Assembly: GCA_964410725.1 (NCBI GenBank)
Contig: CAYPID010000071.1
Span: 1-6,919, forward strand
Direction of reading: 5' to 3'
DNA length: 6,919 nucleotides
Source: CALAZP01 sp964410725
GTDB lineage: Bacteria > Bacteroidota > Bacteroidia > Chitinophagales > Saprospiraceae
The notes under the pieces were generated by a model. It did not search any database. It was not told where the DNA came from and saw only the letters and a list, made by a program, of their open reading frames with translations. The position numbers and the translations under genes are program-made. Shown piece after piece: positions 1-5,859 of this stretch (within the stretch, counting starts at the first letter, position 1; each line of letters opens with the position of its first letter).

Positions 1-96
1 GTATATAGGCCTCTTGTTTTTACCGAAGGTATGAGTGATAAGAGGTTAATGCCCTGTATAGGAGCCAAAAAAAAATACAAAAGAAAAGTAAAATAA
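1..96 (+). CDS. 3' end of an unrecognised CDS (partial, truncated by window edge)
   Basis: Frame 1 is open from the first base for 31 codons and ends in TAA at 94-96. The other two plus frames hit stops within 11 codons. The predicted peptide starts VYRPLVFTEGMSDKRLMPC and ends in a lysine-rich tail (AKKKYKRKVK), which would suit the basic C-terminus of a longer protein whose start lies left of the window. I do not recognise the family. The tail overlaps an A-rich stretch (67-93), so its basic character could simply reflect base composition. No hairpin terminator follows before the downstream promoter region. With so little sequence this could be chance. Confidence 0.4.
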   Translation, partial: VYRPLVFTEGMSDKRLMPCIGAKKKYKRKVK

Positions 97-146
97 ATTT
101 ATTGGATGTAACCTTTGCTTCTCAAATAAATTAATGTTACCTTTGC
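91..146 (+). repeat. Imperfect direct repeat upstream of the XRE operon
   Basis: Two copies of the same block lie in tandem. AAATAAATT occurs at 91-99 and again at 124-132. ATGTAACCTTTGC at 106-118 recurs as ATGTTACCTTTGC at 134-146 (12 of 13 bases identical, 28 bp apart). The second copy carries the promoter -7 element and the first supplies the TTTG of its -33 element. The repeated ATGTWAC heptamer also appears inverted as GTTACAT at 147-153, giving three related half-sites in 48 bp. Confidence 0.65.
114..145 (+). promoter_or_regulatory. Bacteroidota-type promoter of the membrane protein/XRE operon
   Basis: TTTG at 114-117 is followed after 20 nt by TACCTTTG at 138-145, a full match to the known Bacteroidota consensus TTTG-N(17-23)-TAnnTTTG. 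Transcription would begin around 152, leaving an A-rich leader of roughly 29 nt before the ATG at 181 with no Shine-Dalgarno, as is usual in this phylum. The element is seen directly; its activity is inferred. Confidence 0.7.
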
Positions 147-156
147 GTTACATTAA
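131..156. promoter_or_regulatory. Palindromic operator candidate over the -7 element
   Basis: TTAATGTTAC (131-140) and GTTACATTAA (147-156) form an inverted repeat with 9 of 10 bases matching around a 6-nt centre, CTTTGC. The palindrome covers the whole -7 box and the expected start site, where a bound dimer would block RNA polymerase. A further half-site, ATGTAAC at 106-112, is an exact reverse complement of GTTACAT at 147-153. The XRE protein encoded second in the operon is the obvious candidate ligand, so negative autoregulation is inferred and not shown. Confidence 0.5.
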
Positions 157-180
157 TAAACAAAAATCAAAATTTAAACT

Positions 181-576
181 ATGGAAAGTATATTGATTAT
201 TCCAATTGCTGGTATGATTACTGGAATTATTATTCCCGTTGCTGCATTTATTTGGCTATACCATGATGAAAAAGGAAAAAGAGAAGCGGTAATAGAGATT
301 TCTAAAAATTTGGAGAATTCCCATCAAGTAGAAGAATTGTTAAAAATTTTTGAACAAAGAAAACGTCAACCTTTAGACTATAGAAGGGGAGGAATAATTA
401 CCATTTTTGTAGGGTTGGGTCTATTTGCACTTGGATTGTTTGCCTTTGGTAGTATCCTCAAAGGAGTGGGAGCTTTGGTAGGATTAATAGGTGTGGGAAC
501 TTTTTTAGCTGGGTACCTTTATCCAAATACTGGAAAAGAATTGACAGACGCAGTGGAAGATTACGAGATGCATTAA
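181..576 (+). CDS. Small three-helix membrane protein, DUF6249-like
   Basis: The 131-residue product has a hydrophobic segment at residues 3-26 (ends AAFIWLYHDEK), a charged, probably helical cytoplasmic stretch at 28-69 rich in Glu, Lys and Arg, then two glycine-rich hydrophobic segments at about 71-92 and 94-114, and a short acidic tail ending at His131. That layout and the DYRRGGIITIFVGLGLFALG-type segment resemble the small DUF6249-like membrane proteins of Bacteroidota, an assignment made from memory and tentative. No catalytic motif is visible. The ATG at 181 is the first in frame and follows an A-rich leader. It is the first gene of a two-gene operon with the XRE regulator, 2 nt apart. 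A role as a membrane partner or target of that regulator is only inference. Confidence 0.8.
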   Translation: MESILIIPIAGMITGIIIPVAAFIWLYHDEKGKREAVIEISKNLENSHQVEELLKIFEQRKRQPLDYRRGGIITIFVGLGLFALGLFAFGSILKGVGALVGLIGVGTFLAGYLYPNTGKELTDAVEDYEMH

Positions 577-578
577 AT

Positions 579-791
579 ATGGGCAGAAACCATGAGAAAC
601 TATTAAATAAATTAGAAGAAATAAGAAAATCAGCGGGAATTACCCAGCAGGAATTGTCTGAGAAAGCCGAGGTGTCTAGAAAAAGCATCAATGCTATAGA
701 AAACGGAGTTTACGTGCCCTCAACAGTTTTAGCATTGAGGATTTCTAAAACTTTGAATTGTAAGGTGGAAGACATTTTCCAACTTCCGTAG
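579..791 (+). CDS. XRE-family helix-turn-helix transcriptional regulator, YozG-like
   Basis: The 70-residue protein is essentially one Cro/C1-type HTH domain. Residues 7-20 form helix 1, TQQELSEKA (22-30) is helix 2, SRKSINAIENG (33-43) contains the recognition helix, and the chain closes with the typical LALRISKTLNCKVEDIF. Length and the ENGxYxPS signature match the small stand-alone XRE group that includes Bacillus YozG. No sensor or protease domain is present, so any ligand or partner must be separate. The start ATG lies 2 nt after the upstream stop, which implies translational coupling; the next ATG (592) is out of frame. In related loci such proteins often sit beside small membrane proteins, as here. 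It likely binds the palindrome upstream of the operon (inference). Confidence 0.9.
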   Translation: MGRNHEKLLNKLEEIRKSAGITQQELSEKAEVSRKSINAIENGVYVPSTVLALRISKTLNCKVEDIFQLP

Positions 792-798
792 GCTATGC

Positions 799-817
799 CT
801 CAACTTTTTGAGTTTTT
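799..817 (+). terminator. Weak intrinsic terminator candidate after the XRE gene
   Basis: CTCAA (799-803) pairs with TTGAG (808-812) around the loop CTTT, followed at once by five T residues (813-817). It begins 8 nt after the XRE stop codon. The five-pair stem has only two G:C pairs, so it is weak and may work together with the larger hairpin at 850-888. Confidence 0.4.
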
Positions 818-849
818 ATCATTACGTGCAACGCAATAAAGATTATACT

Positions 850-888
850 AACTGGAATGATTGTTAAATTAAGCTAATTGTTCCAGTT
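850..888 (+). other. 14-bp stem-loop in the convergent spacer
   Basis: AACTGGAA (850-857) and TTCCAGTT (881-888) are perfect inverted repeats, and pairing continues inward to 863/875 as 14 pairs, three of them G:U, with an 11-nt loop (864-874). The three wobbles would be A:C mismatches in minus-strand RNA, so the structure favours a plus-strand transcript, that of the XRE operon. No T-tract follows, so it is not a classical terminator. It could protect the 3' end or assist termination in front of the oncoming asnS transcript. Confidence 0.45.
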
Positions 889-916
889 CCAACTTTGTAA
901 ATGAAGTTGAATATAA

Positions 917-938
917 AGGCCAGAATACATGTAGGCCT
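917..938 (-). terminator. Possible weak terminator after asnS
   Basis: Reading leftward from the asnS stop, AGGCCT-centred arms AGGCC/GGCCT (934-938 with 917-921) enclose a 12-nt loop, and the following minus-strand sequence is TTATATT. The stem is 5 bp and the tail is only partly T, so this is a tentative call. A second 6-bp inverted repeat, CAACTT/AAGTTG (890-895 with 904-909), lies just beyond it. Confidence 0.25.
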
Positions 939-942
939 ATTG

Positions 943-2391
943 CTAAAAAGCGGCGTTTCCCGGGGTTCTTGGAAAAGGAATTACATCCCGAATGTTACCC
1001 ATTCCGGTAATGAATTGAACCATCCTTTCGAAACCGAGTCCAAATCCAGAATGGGGGGCTGTGCCAAATTGGCGCAATTCCAAATACCACCACAGTTCTT
1101 CTTCTGGAATTTGAGCTTCTTGCATTCTGGCTTTTAAAAGATCGAGTCGCTCTTCTCTTTGAGAACCTCCAATCACTTCCCCTATACCTGGGAAAAGTAC
1201 ATCCATGGCGGCTACGGTTTCTCCAGGAACCTGAGCGTCTCTAGGGTTTAACCGCATGTAAAAGGCTTTAATGGCTTTGGGGTAATCTTTGACAATTACA
1301 GGCTTTTGAAAGTGTTTTTCTACCAAATATCTTTCATGTTCTGCTTGCAAATCTTTGCCCCATTCTACTGGAAATTCAAATTTTTTCTTCTTGTAGGGCT
1401 TGGAGGCCTGAAGGATTCGAATAGCCTCCGTATAGGTAATTTTTTCAAAATCATTATCCACCACAAACCTTAGTTGATCGATTAATGACAGTGCTCTTCG
1501 TTTGTCTTGTGGAAGATTTTTTTCCTCATCCTTTAAACGAGTATCCAAGAAGTTCAATTCATCGGGATAGTGATCTAGAATATATTGAATTAAATATTTG
1601 CAGAATTCTTCTGCTAATTCCATATTATCTTCTATATCGTAAAAAGCCATTTCGGGTTCAATCATCCAAAATTCAGCTAAGTGTCGAGGTGTATTTGAGT
1701 TTTCCGCCCTAAATGTAGGGCCAAAAGTATACACCTTACCCATAGAAAGTGCCCCAATTTCTGCTTGAAGTTGTCCGCTTACGGTAAGATTCGTGGGGTG
1801 TTCAAAAAAATCTTTAGAAAAATCGACGGATCCAGCCGGAGTCAATGGTGGTTGTTTTGGATCTAAGGTGGTTACTCTAAACATTTCACCGGCACCTTCT
1901 GCATCGCTGCCGGTAATGATTGGTGCATGTAAATAGAAGAAGCCTTTGTTATTGAAATATTGATGAACCGCAAATGCCACGCCATGTCTAATTCTAAAAA
2001 TAGCATGGAAGGTATTGGTTCTCATTCTCAAATGCGCTTTTTGCCGCAGATATTCCATAGTTTGCCGCTTAGGCTGCAGAGGATATTGTTCTGGAGCATT
2101 TTCTCCGAGTATCTCAATAGCGGTGGCGATTAACTCAAACTCTTGTCCACTTCCTTGGGAATTGGCCAACGTTCCAGTCACTTGTATACAAGCGTGAAAA
2201 CTTATTTTTTTTAACTCTTCCTCTTTGATGACATCCAGGTCTAGGACCACCTGAAAATGATTCATAGTAGTGCCGTCATTTAAGGCTATAAATCTATTGG
2301 CTCTGAATGATTTGACCCAACCCATTAATTGGTAAGTTTTGCCTACCTCTGGTTGTGCAATTATAGTGGCAATTTCTGTTCTACGAATCAT
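943..2391 (-). CDS. asnS: Asparaginyl-tRNA synthetase (AsnRS), class II
   Basis: This enzyme charges tRNA(Asn) with asparagine using ATP in the cytoplasm. The 482-residue chain has the N-terminal OB-fold anticodon-binding domain (about 18-100, with GWVKSFRANRFIALNDG at 25-41), a motif 1 region followed by SDAEGAGEMF (162-171), motif 2 as FRAENSNTPRHLAEF (227-241), and motif 3 as GFGLGFERM (449-457). It ends in the hallmark IRDVIPFPRTPGNAAF. All class II catalytic motifs are intact and the length is normal. I place the start at the ATG at 2391 (MIRRTEIATI), because family members begin there. The frame stays open upstream to 2484, but that extension would overlap the preceding hydrolase gene and does not resemble AsnRS. 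The gene lies 32 nt after that hydrolase and may have its own promoter. Confidence 0.97.
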   Translation of the reverse strand: MIRRTEIATIIAQPEVGKTYQLMGWVKSFRANRFIALNDGTTMNHFQVVLDLDVIKEEELKKISFHACIQVTGTLANSQGSGQEFELIATAIEILGENAPEQYPLQPKRQTMEYLRQKAHLRMRTNTFHAIFRIRHGVAFAVHQYFNNKGFFYLHAPIITGSDAEGAGEMFRVTTLDPKQPPLTPAGSVDFSKDFFEHPTNLTVSGQLQAEIGALSMGKVYTFGPTFRAENSNTPRHLAEFWMIEPEMAFYDIEDNMELAEEFCKYLIQYILDHYPDELNFLDTRLKDEEKNLPQDKRRALSLIDQLRFVVDNDFEKITYTEAIRILQASKPYKKKKFEFPVEWGKDLQAEHERYLVEKHFQKPVIVKDYPKAIKAFYMRLNPRDAQVPGETVAAMDVLFPGIGEVIGGSQREERLDLLKARMQEAQIPEEELWWYLELRQFGTAPHSGFGLGFERMVQFITGMGNIRDVIPFPRTPGNAAF

Positions 2392-2412
2392 TATTAGCAA
2401 TTTTTGAAAGGC

Positions 2413-2444
2413 CAAAAATAATATTATTCCTCTAATTCGATAAA
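2413..2444 (-). promoter_or_regulatory. Possible internal promoter for asnS
   Basis: On the minus strand, TATTTTTG (2420 down to 2413) fits the TAnnTTTG -7 consensus exactly. Twenty nt upstream is TTTA (2444-2441), a 3-of-4 match to the -33 TTTG. Transcription would start near 2406, giving a leader of about 15 nt before the asnS ATG. The element overlaps the stop of the upstream hydrolase gene and would let this essential gene be expressed independently of the cluster. Confidence 0.4.
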
Positions 2445-3332
2445 GGCTGCGTCCAGACTCCTTTCGATACCGTTTCCTTTCCATTCTTCTGCACCCGGTA
2501 TGAAGGCCACCTCCGCTTTTAAGTCCTCTAAAGATTTTCCTTGTCTTTTCTTTTTGGCAACAAATTCCAACATTAAAGTCAGGTAATTTTGAAAAGCCAA
2601 TAAGTCTTCCCCCCTCCCAGTTATTGGGAACCCATTGTCGGAATGTCCAAAAATAAAAAGAGTATCCTGATCAAAGGAACCTCTAATTTTAGCTAATACT
2701 TGTATCCAATTTTCTATTGAAGCACCAGCTGTTTTGTCTATATAAGGAAATCTTCTATTAAAAACTAAATCTCCCAGATGGGCAATATTGCTCTCTTCAA
2801 AGTGAATCACAATATCTCCATTGGTATGCGCTGGTCCAAAGTAGTATGATTTAATTATATGTCCTCCAACGGTTAACTCCATTTGATCCTCAAAAGGGGT
2901 ATCAATGAGCCATTGGCTATCGATATTACCGCGATTTTGAGCTGTTGCAGTCTGATTGGCCAAGGCATTTTTATGCCCAACCACTTTTTGAGCCAAACTT
3001 TTGAAGGCTATATTTCCAGAAGAGTGGTCAAAATGATGATGCGTATTGATTAATGCAGAAAAAGGGGCTTCCATTTTATTTTTTGCCAAAGATATATATT
3101 GGGCCGCCGTGTCGGGAAATTGTGCGTCAACCGTTACAATACCCTCTTCGCTAATCAACCATCCAATGGTTCCTCCCCGTCCAATAAAATATCCCACCCC
3201 ATTTCTTATTTCCACCATACTGCTGGGCAAATGGTCTACATGGCCACTCAAAGACAGATGAGAAATAGTTGGAACCCCTAAGATGCCAGCGGATAAAATT
3301 GAACTTTGCTGTAAAAATTGCCTTCTTTTCAT
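2424..3332 (-). CDS. Tat-exported metallo-beta-lactamase-fold hydrolase
   Basis: The 302-residue protein begins MKRRQFLQQ, a twin-arginine motif, followed by a hydrophobic segment (SSILSAGILGVPTI, 10-23), so it is probably exported folded with its metals. The mature part is a complete metallo-beta-lactamase domain: HHHFDH at 98-103 supplies the HxHxDH ligands (His98, His100, Asp102, His103), His169 lies in GPAHTNGD, Asp188 in HLGDLVF and His230 in FGHSDNG. All expected binuclear zinc ligands are therefore present. The GPAHTNGDIVI and HLGDLVFNRRFPYID stretches recall the exported glyoxalase II/SoxH-like group, not RNases; the substrate is unknown. Its ATG is 9 nt after the stop of the DCC gene and its stop is 32 nt before asnS, so it probably shares a transcript with them. 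Confidence 0.88.
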   Translation of the reverse strand: MKRRQFLQQSSILSAGILGVPTISHLSLSGHVDHLPSSMVEIRNGVGYFIGRGGTIGWLISEEGIVTVDAQFPDTAAQYISLAKNKMEAPFSALINTHHHFDHSSGNIAFKSLAQKVVGHKNALANQTATAQNRGNIDSQWLIDTPFEDQMELTVGGHIIKSYYFGPAHTNGDIVIHFEESNIAHLGDLVFNRRFPYIDKTAGASIENWIQVLAKIRGSFDQDTLFIFGHSDNGFPITGRGEDLLAFQNYLTLMLEFVAKKKRQGKSLEDLKAEVAFIPGAEEWKGNGIERSLDAAFIELEE

Positions 3333-3341
3333 GTGATTTTT

Positions 3342-3746
3342 TTATGAAATTAACTTTTTTCTCCATTCATCATTTGGAAGCGTACACTTCGTCATTCTCC
3401 CAAACCATTGATATCGGTTTTTGGCTATGATATTGTAAACCAAGTCTGCCAAAAAGGTTGGAAAAATTTCAAAAATAACGGACAAGAATTTCCATCTGCC
3501 ACCTAAAAGCGCTAATACTTTTATCACTGCTCGGCTTTTGAAATAAGTTTGATTTTGGTATATCAGCACGACAGATTTTGTCATATTGGTATCCCCCAAT
3601 TCTTGAGCAAATTCAGAATGACTACTGGTAAATCTAAATTGATCTTTTCGATCCCTTTGGAGTATAAATTGAAGAGAAGTATGGCAAAGCAAACATTCGT
3701 CATCATATATCAAAAGCGCCTTATGGGGTTCCAAATAGGTTGTCAT
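3342..3746 (-). CDS. DCC-family (DUF393) thiol-disulfide oxidoreductase-like protein
   Basis: From the ATG at 3746 the product is 134 residues, the usual size of this family. It carries the family signature DxxCxxC near the N-terminus as YDDECLLCHTSLQFIL (Asp15, Cys18, Cys21), where most members read DGxCxxC, and the conserved C-terminal block YNIIAKNRYQWFG (104-116), with a further Cys at 121. The family is predicted to be thioredoxin-like and redox-active, but no reaction is firmly established. The start overlaps the end of radA by 26 nt in another frame. A TTG at 3767 would add seven residues and lengthen the overlap; I prefer the ATG, which has GAG 8 nt upstream. Overlap with radA and the 9-nt gap to the exported hydrolase indicate co-transcription. 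Confidence 0.88.
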   Translation of the reverse strand: MTTYLEPHKALLIYDDECLLCHTSLQFILQRDRKDQFRFTSSHSEFAQELGDTNMTKSVVLIYQNQTYFKSRAVIKVLALLGGRWKFLSVIFEIFPTFLADLVYNIIAKNRYQWFGRMTKCTLPNDEWRKKLIS

Positions 3747-5103
3747 AGAGTTCTCGTACTTTTCCAATCTGAACTATTTCAATTTCAAAACGCTTTTGAT
3801 CAAGATGCTTGGTATTGTATTTCGAAATAAAAATTTTTTCGAATCCCAATCTATTGGCCTCCTGAATCCGCTGCTCAATTCTATTGACCCCTCTAACCTC
3901 ACCGGACAATCCCACCTCTCCAGCGAAACAATATTTAGCAGGCGTCACCGTATCTTCGAGACTTGATATTAGAGCAGCAACAATAGCCAAATCAATTCCT
4001 GGATCTTCTACGCGAATTCCTCCTGCCAGATTTAAAAAAACATCATTTTGGCCATAGGGTAGTCCCCCTCTTTTTTCTAGTACCGCCAGGAGCATATTCA
4101 ACCTCCTCATATCAAATCCCGTAGCTGACCTCTGAGGATTTCCGTACACCGCAGGACTTACCAAAGCTTGGACCTCAATGAGCATAGGCCGCATCCCCTC
4201 CATAGTGGCGGCAACCGCGCTGCCACTCAGATCATCATCTTTCTGAGAAAGGAAAAGCTCAGAAGGGTTACTCACCTCCTTTAACCCAGCACCTTCCATT
4301 TCATAAATGCCCAATTCGTCTGTAGATCCAAATCTATTTTTAAGGGTGCGTAGAATTCTGTAGGAATAATTTCGTTCACCTTCAAATTGCAGCACGACAT
4401 CCACAATATGCTCTAACAATTTAGGCCCTGCAATAGCGCCATCTTTAGTAATATGCCCAATAATAATGACCGAAATTCCAGTTTTTTTGGCAAACCTTTG
4501 AAGTTCACCAGCACACTCCTTAATCTGTGAAATACTTCCAGGCATGGCATCGATATGAGGAGAGGAAAGCGTTTGAATAGAATCTATAATCAAAAGGGTA
4601 GGGTTAAACTTAATAGCCGATTTTAAGAGTTGTACTACATTAGTTTCCGTAAGTAGAAAACAGTTTTCGCTCAACTTTCCAATTCGTTCAGCCCGCATTT
4701 TTATTTGCTCTTCGCTTTCCTCTCCCGAAACATATAGAATTTTTTGACCCAATGCCAATGCAATCTGCAGCAGTAAAGTTGATTTACCAATACCCGGTTG
4801 ACCCCCAAGGAGAATAATAGAACCTTCCACTAACCCGCCTCCAATAACCCTGTTGAATTCCCTGTCGGGAAAAGGTACTCGCGCTGCAGAGGTGCTGGAA
4901 ACAGCAGTTATGGGAATGGGTTGTGCAGACCTGGAAGTTGATTTTTCATGCCACTCCTGATTCTTCTGTTCTTCTTTGGTTTCTGAGTGTAAAATTTCTT
5001 CCAAATAAGTATTCCAAGATCCACAATGGATACATTTACCCATCCATTTAGGAGCCGTGGCTCCACACTCGGAACAAACAAAAATTTTTTTTATTTTTGA
5101 CAA
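3721..5103 (-). CDS. radA: DNA repair/recombination ATPase RadA (Sms)
   Basis: RadA is a RecA-like ATPase that promotes branch migration of recombination intermediates. From the proposed start the protein has 460 residues, the normal length. In order it shows a four-cysteine zinc finger (CSEC at 10-13, CIHC at 24-27), a Walker A motif GGQPGIGKST (100-109), a Walker B strand LLIIDSI (170-176), the RadA-specific KNRFG (255-259), and a C-terminal Lon-protease-like domain (about 310-460, with YGNPQRSATGFD and FAGEVGLSGEVRGV). No ATG lies between the upstream stop and the zinc finger. A TTG at 5103 gives SKIKKIFVCSECG, aligned with the family N-terminus; another TTG at 5133 would add ten residues. 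I choose 5103. It heads the tight radA-DCC-hydrolase run. Confidence 0.95.
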   Translation of the reverse strand: MSKIKKIFVCSECGATAPKWMGKCIHCGSWNTYLEEILHSETKEEQKNQEWHEKSTSRSAQPIPITAVSSTSAARVPFPDREFNRVIGGGLVEGSIILLGGQPGIGKSTLLLQIALALGQKILYVSGEESEEQIKMRAERIGKLSENCFLLTETNVVQLLKSAIKFNPTLLIIDSIQTLSSPHIDAMPGSISQIKECAGELQRFAKKTGISVIIIGHITKDGAIAGPKLLEHIVDVVLQFEGERNYSYRILRTLKNRFGSTDELGIYEMEGAGLKEVSNPSELFLSQKDDDLSGSAVAATMEGMRPMLIEVQALVSPAVYGNPQRSATGFDMRRLNMLLAVLEKRGGLPYGQNDVFLNLAGGIRVEDPGIDLAIVAALISSLEDTVTPAKYCFAGEVGLSGEVRGVNRIEQRIQEANRLGFEKIFISKYNTKHLDQKRFEIEIVQIGKVRELYDNLFGTP

Positions 5104-5164
5104 TGCTAATAGTTTTATTGGCCAATACCTCAATCAACCTTTTCGTCAAGGACTATTCTAATAC

Positions 5165-5172
5165 CAAATTTA
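5165..5172 (-). promoter_or_regulatory. Possible -7 element for radA
   Basis: TAAATTTG on the minus strand matches TAnnTTTG and would start transcription about 55 nt before the TTG start of radA. I find no TTTG or TTG at the right distance upstream (an A-run lies there instead), so only half of the promoter pattern is present. Confidence 0.3.
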
Positions 5173-5210
5173 AAGATATTTCAGAATCATTTGGTTTTTT
5201 GGGGTTACAC

Positions 5211-5240
5211 GGGGCGCTACTATTCACTAGTATGCGCCCT
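5211..5240. terminator. Strong stem-loop between the flavin reductase gene and radA
   Basis: On the plus strand GGGCGC (5212-5217) plus TACTA (5218-5222) pair with TAGTA (5228-5232) and GCGCCC (5234-5239), leaving one bulged T at 5233 and a 5-nt loop. G5211 can also pair with T5240 by wobble. It begins 5 nt beyond the flavin reductase stop, the usual place for a 3'-end hairpin of that gene. However, minus-strand sequence after it is CGTGTAACCCCA, without a T-tract, whereas the plus-strand side continues TTGTTTT. It may end or protect the flavin reductase mRNA, or terminate plus-strand transcripts. Confidence 0.5.
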
Positions 5241-5244
5241 TGTT

Positions 5245-5859
5245 TTAAGGTCGAGCATAGGGTAGCCTTTCTTTTTTCTCAAGAGAATAATAATCCTCCA
5301 GTCCACAAACGCCCATAACTCCTAATTCTGATAGGTCGATATGTCCGCTTTCATCTACTACTTGATCAGGATAAATGATTTCTATAATTCTACCTACCAC
5401 AAAGGTATTTCCGTTGGCTTGGATGGGGTGCGTTTCTTCCAATTGAAGGCCAATTTTAAGCGGAGATTCAGCTACATAAGGGGCTACAAGTTGATCTGAA
5501 AAGTAAGGAGTTAATGAACAACTGTCAAATTCTGAAACATGTTCAGGATAATTGGCTGAAGTTTGGTGAGCTTTTTTAAAAATCTCCTCCGTAACATGGT
5601 TGATGGTAAAGTGGCGATGAGCCAAAATATTGTGATAGGTATGACGAGGTACCGTTAGGGGGCGAAGCATGAAACCCATTAGTGGAGGAGCTGCTCCTAG
5701 GTGAATCACTGAATTGAATAAGGCCAAATTATTAATACCCCTGTGGCTCTTGGTGCCAATCAAACAAGGAGATTTTATTCCAGATAGCCCGTTAATTAAA
5801 TGCATTTTAAAAAATTTATCTAGGCGCTGGATAGCATCAACTGGTATAACTTGATTCAT
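5245..5859 (-). CDS. Flavin reductase-like FMN-binding protein
   Basis: The 204-residue protein has the flavin reductase-like split-barrel pattern: PCLIGTKSHRGINNLALFNS (31-50) followed by GAAPPLMGFMLRP (55-67) forms the usual FMN-binding half, TYHNILAHRHFTINHV (74-89) the next strands, and LKIGLQLEETHPIQANGNTF (134-153) with VVGRIIEI (154-161) the dimer barrel. It ends in the conserved GLEDYYSLEKKERLPYARP. Such proteins reduce flavin with NAD(P)H or use bound FMN for related reductions; the substrate cannot be read from sequence. No signal peptide is present, so it is cytoplasmic. The start ATG at 5859 is the first in frame and lies 34 bp from a divergent lipoprotein gene. A hairpin and 141 bp separate it from radA, so it may be its own transcript. 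Confidence 0.9.
   Translation of the reverse strand: MNQVIPVDAIQRLDKFFKMHLINGLSGIKSPCLIGTKSHRGINNLALFNSVIHLGAAPPLMGFMLRPLTVPRHTYHNILAHRHFTINHVTEEIFKKAHQTSANYPEHVSEFDSCSLTPYFSDQLVAPYVAESPLKIGLQLEETHPIQANGNTFVVGRIIEIIYPDQVVDESGHIDLSELGVMGVCGLEDYYSLEKKERLPYARP

Noticed and set aside
458..691. Minus-strand 77-codon frame
   Set aside because: It lies antisense across the membrane protein and XRE genes, both well supported; composition is that of a shadow frame.
880..891. Tandem hexamer GTTCCAGTTCCA
   Set aside because: Only two units, and one is already explained as an arm of the 14-bp hairpin.
901..1137. Plus-strand 78-codon frame
   Set aside because: Almost entirely antisense to the conserved 3' end of asnS and with no recognisable domain.
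1485..2197. Plus-strand frames at 1485-1712 and 2015-2197
   Set aside because: Both are antisense to the conserved core of asnS.
2392..2484. N-terminal extension of asnS up to 2484
   Set aside because: It would overlap the hydrolase gene by 61 nt, and the added residues do not resemble AsnRS; the ATG at 2391 matches the family start.
3046..3366. Frames at 3046-3261 and 3099-3281 (plus) and 3151-3366 (minus)
   Set aside because: All overlap the N-terminal half of the zinc hydrolase, whose motifs are intact; no separate product is supported.
3549..3830. Plus-strand 93-codon frame
   Set aside because: Antisense to the DCC gene and the radA 3' end; no domain is recognisable.
5097..5318. Plus-strand 73-codon frame with a hydrophobic start, spanning the radA/flavin reductase gap
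   Set aside because: It is antisense to the radA start and the flavin reductase C-terminus, has no promoter match, and contains the hairpin at 5211-5240, so coding is unlikely.
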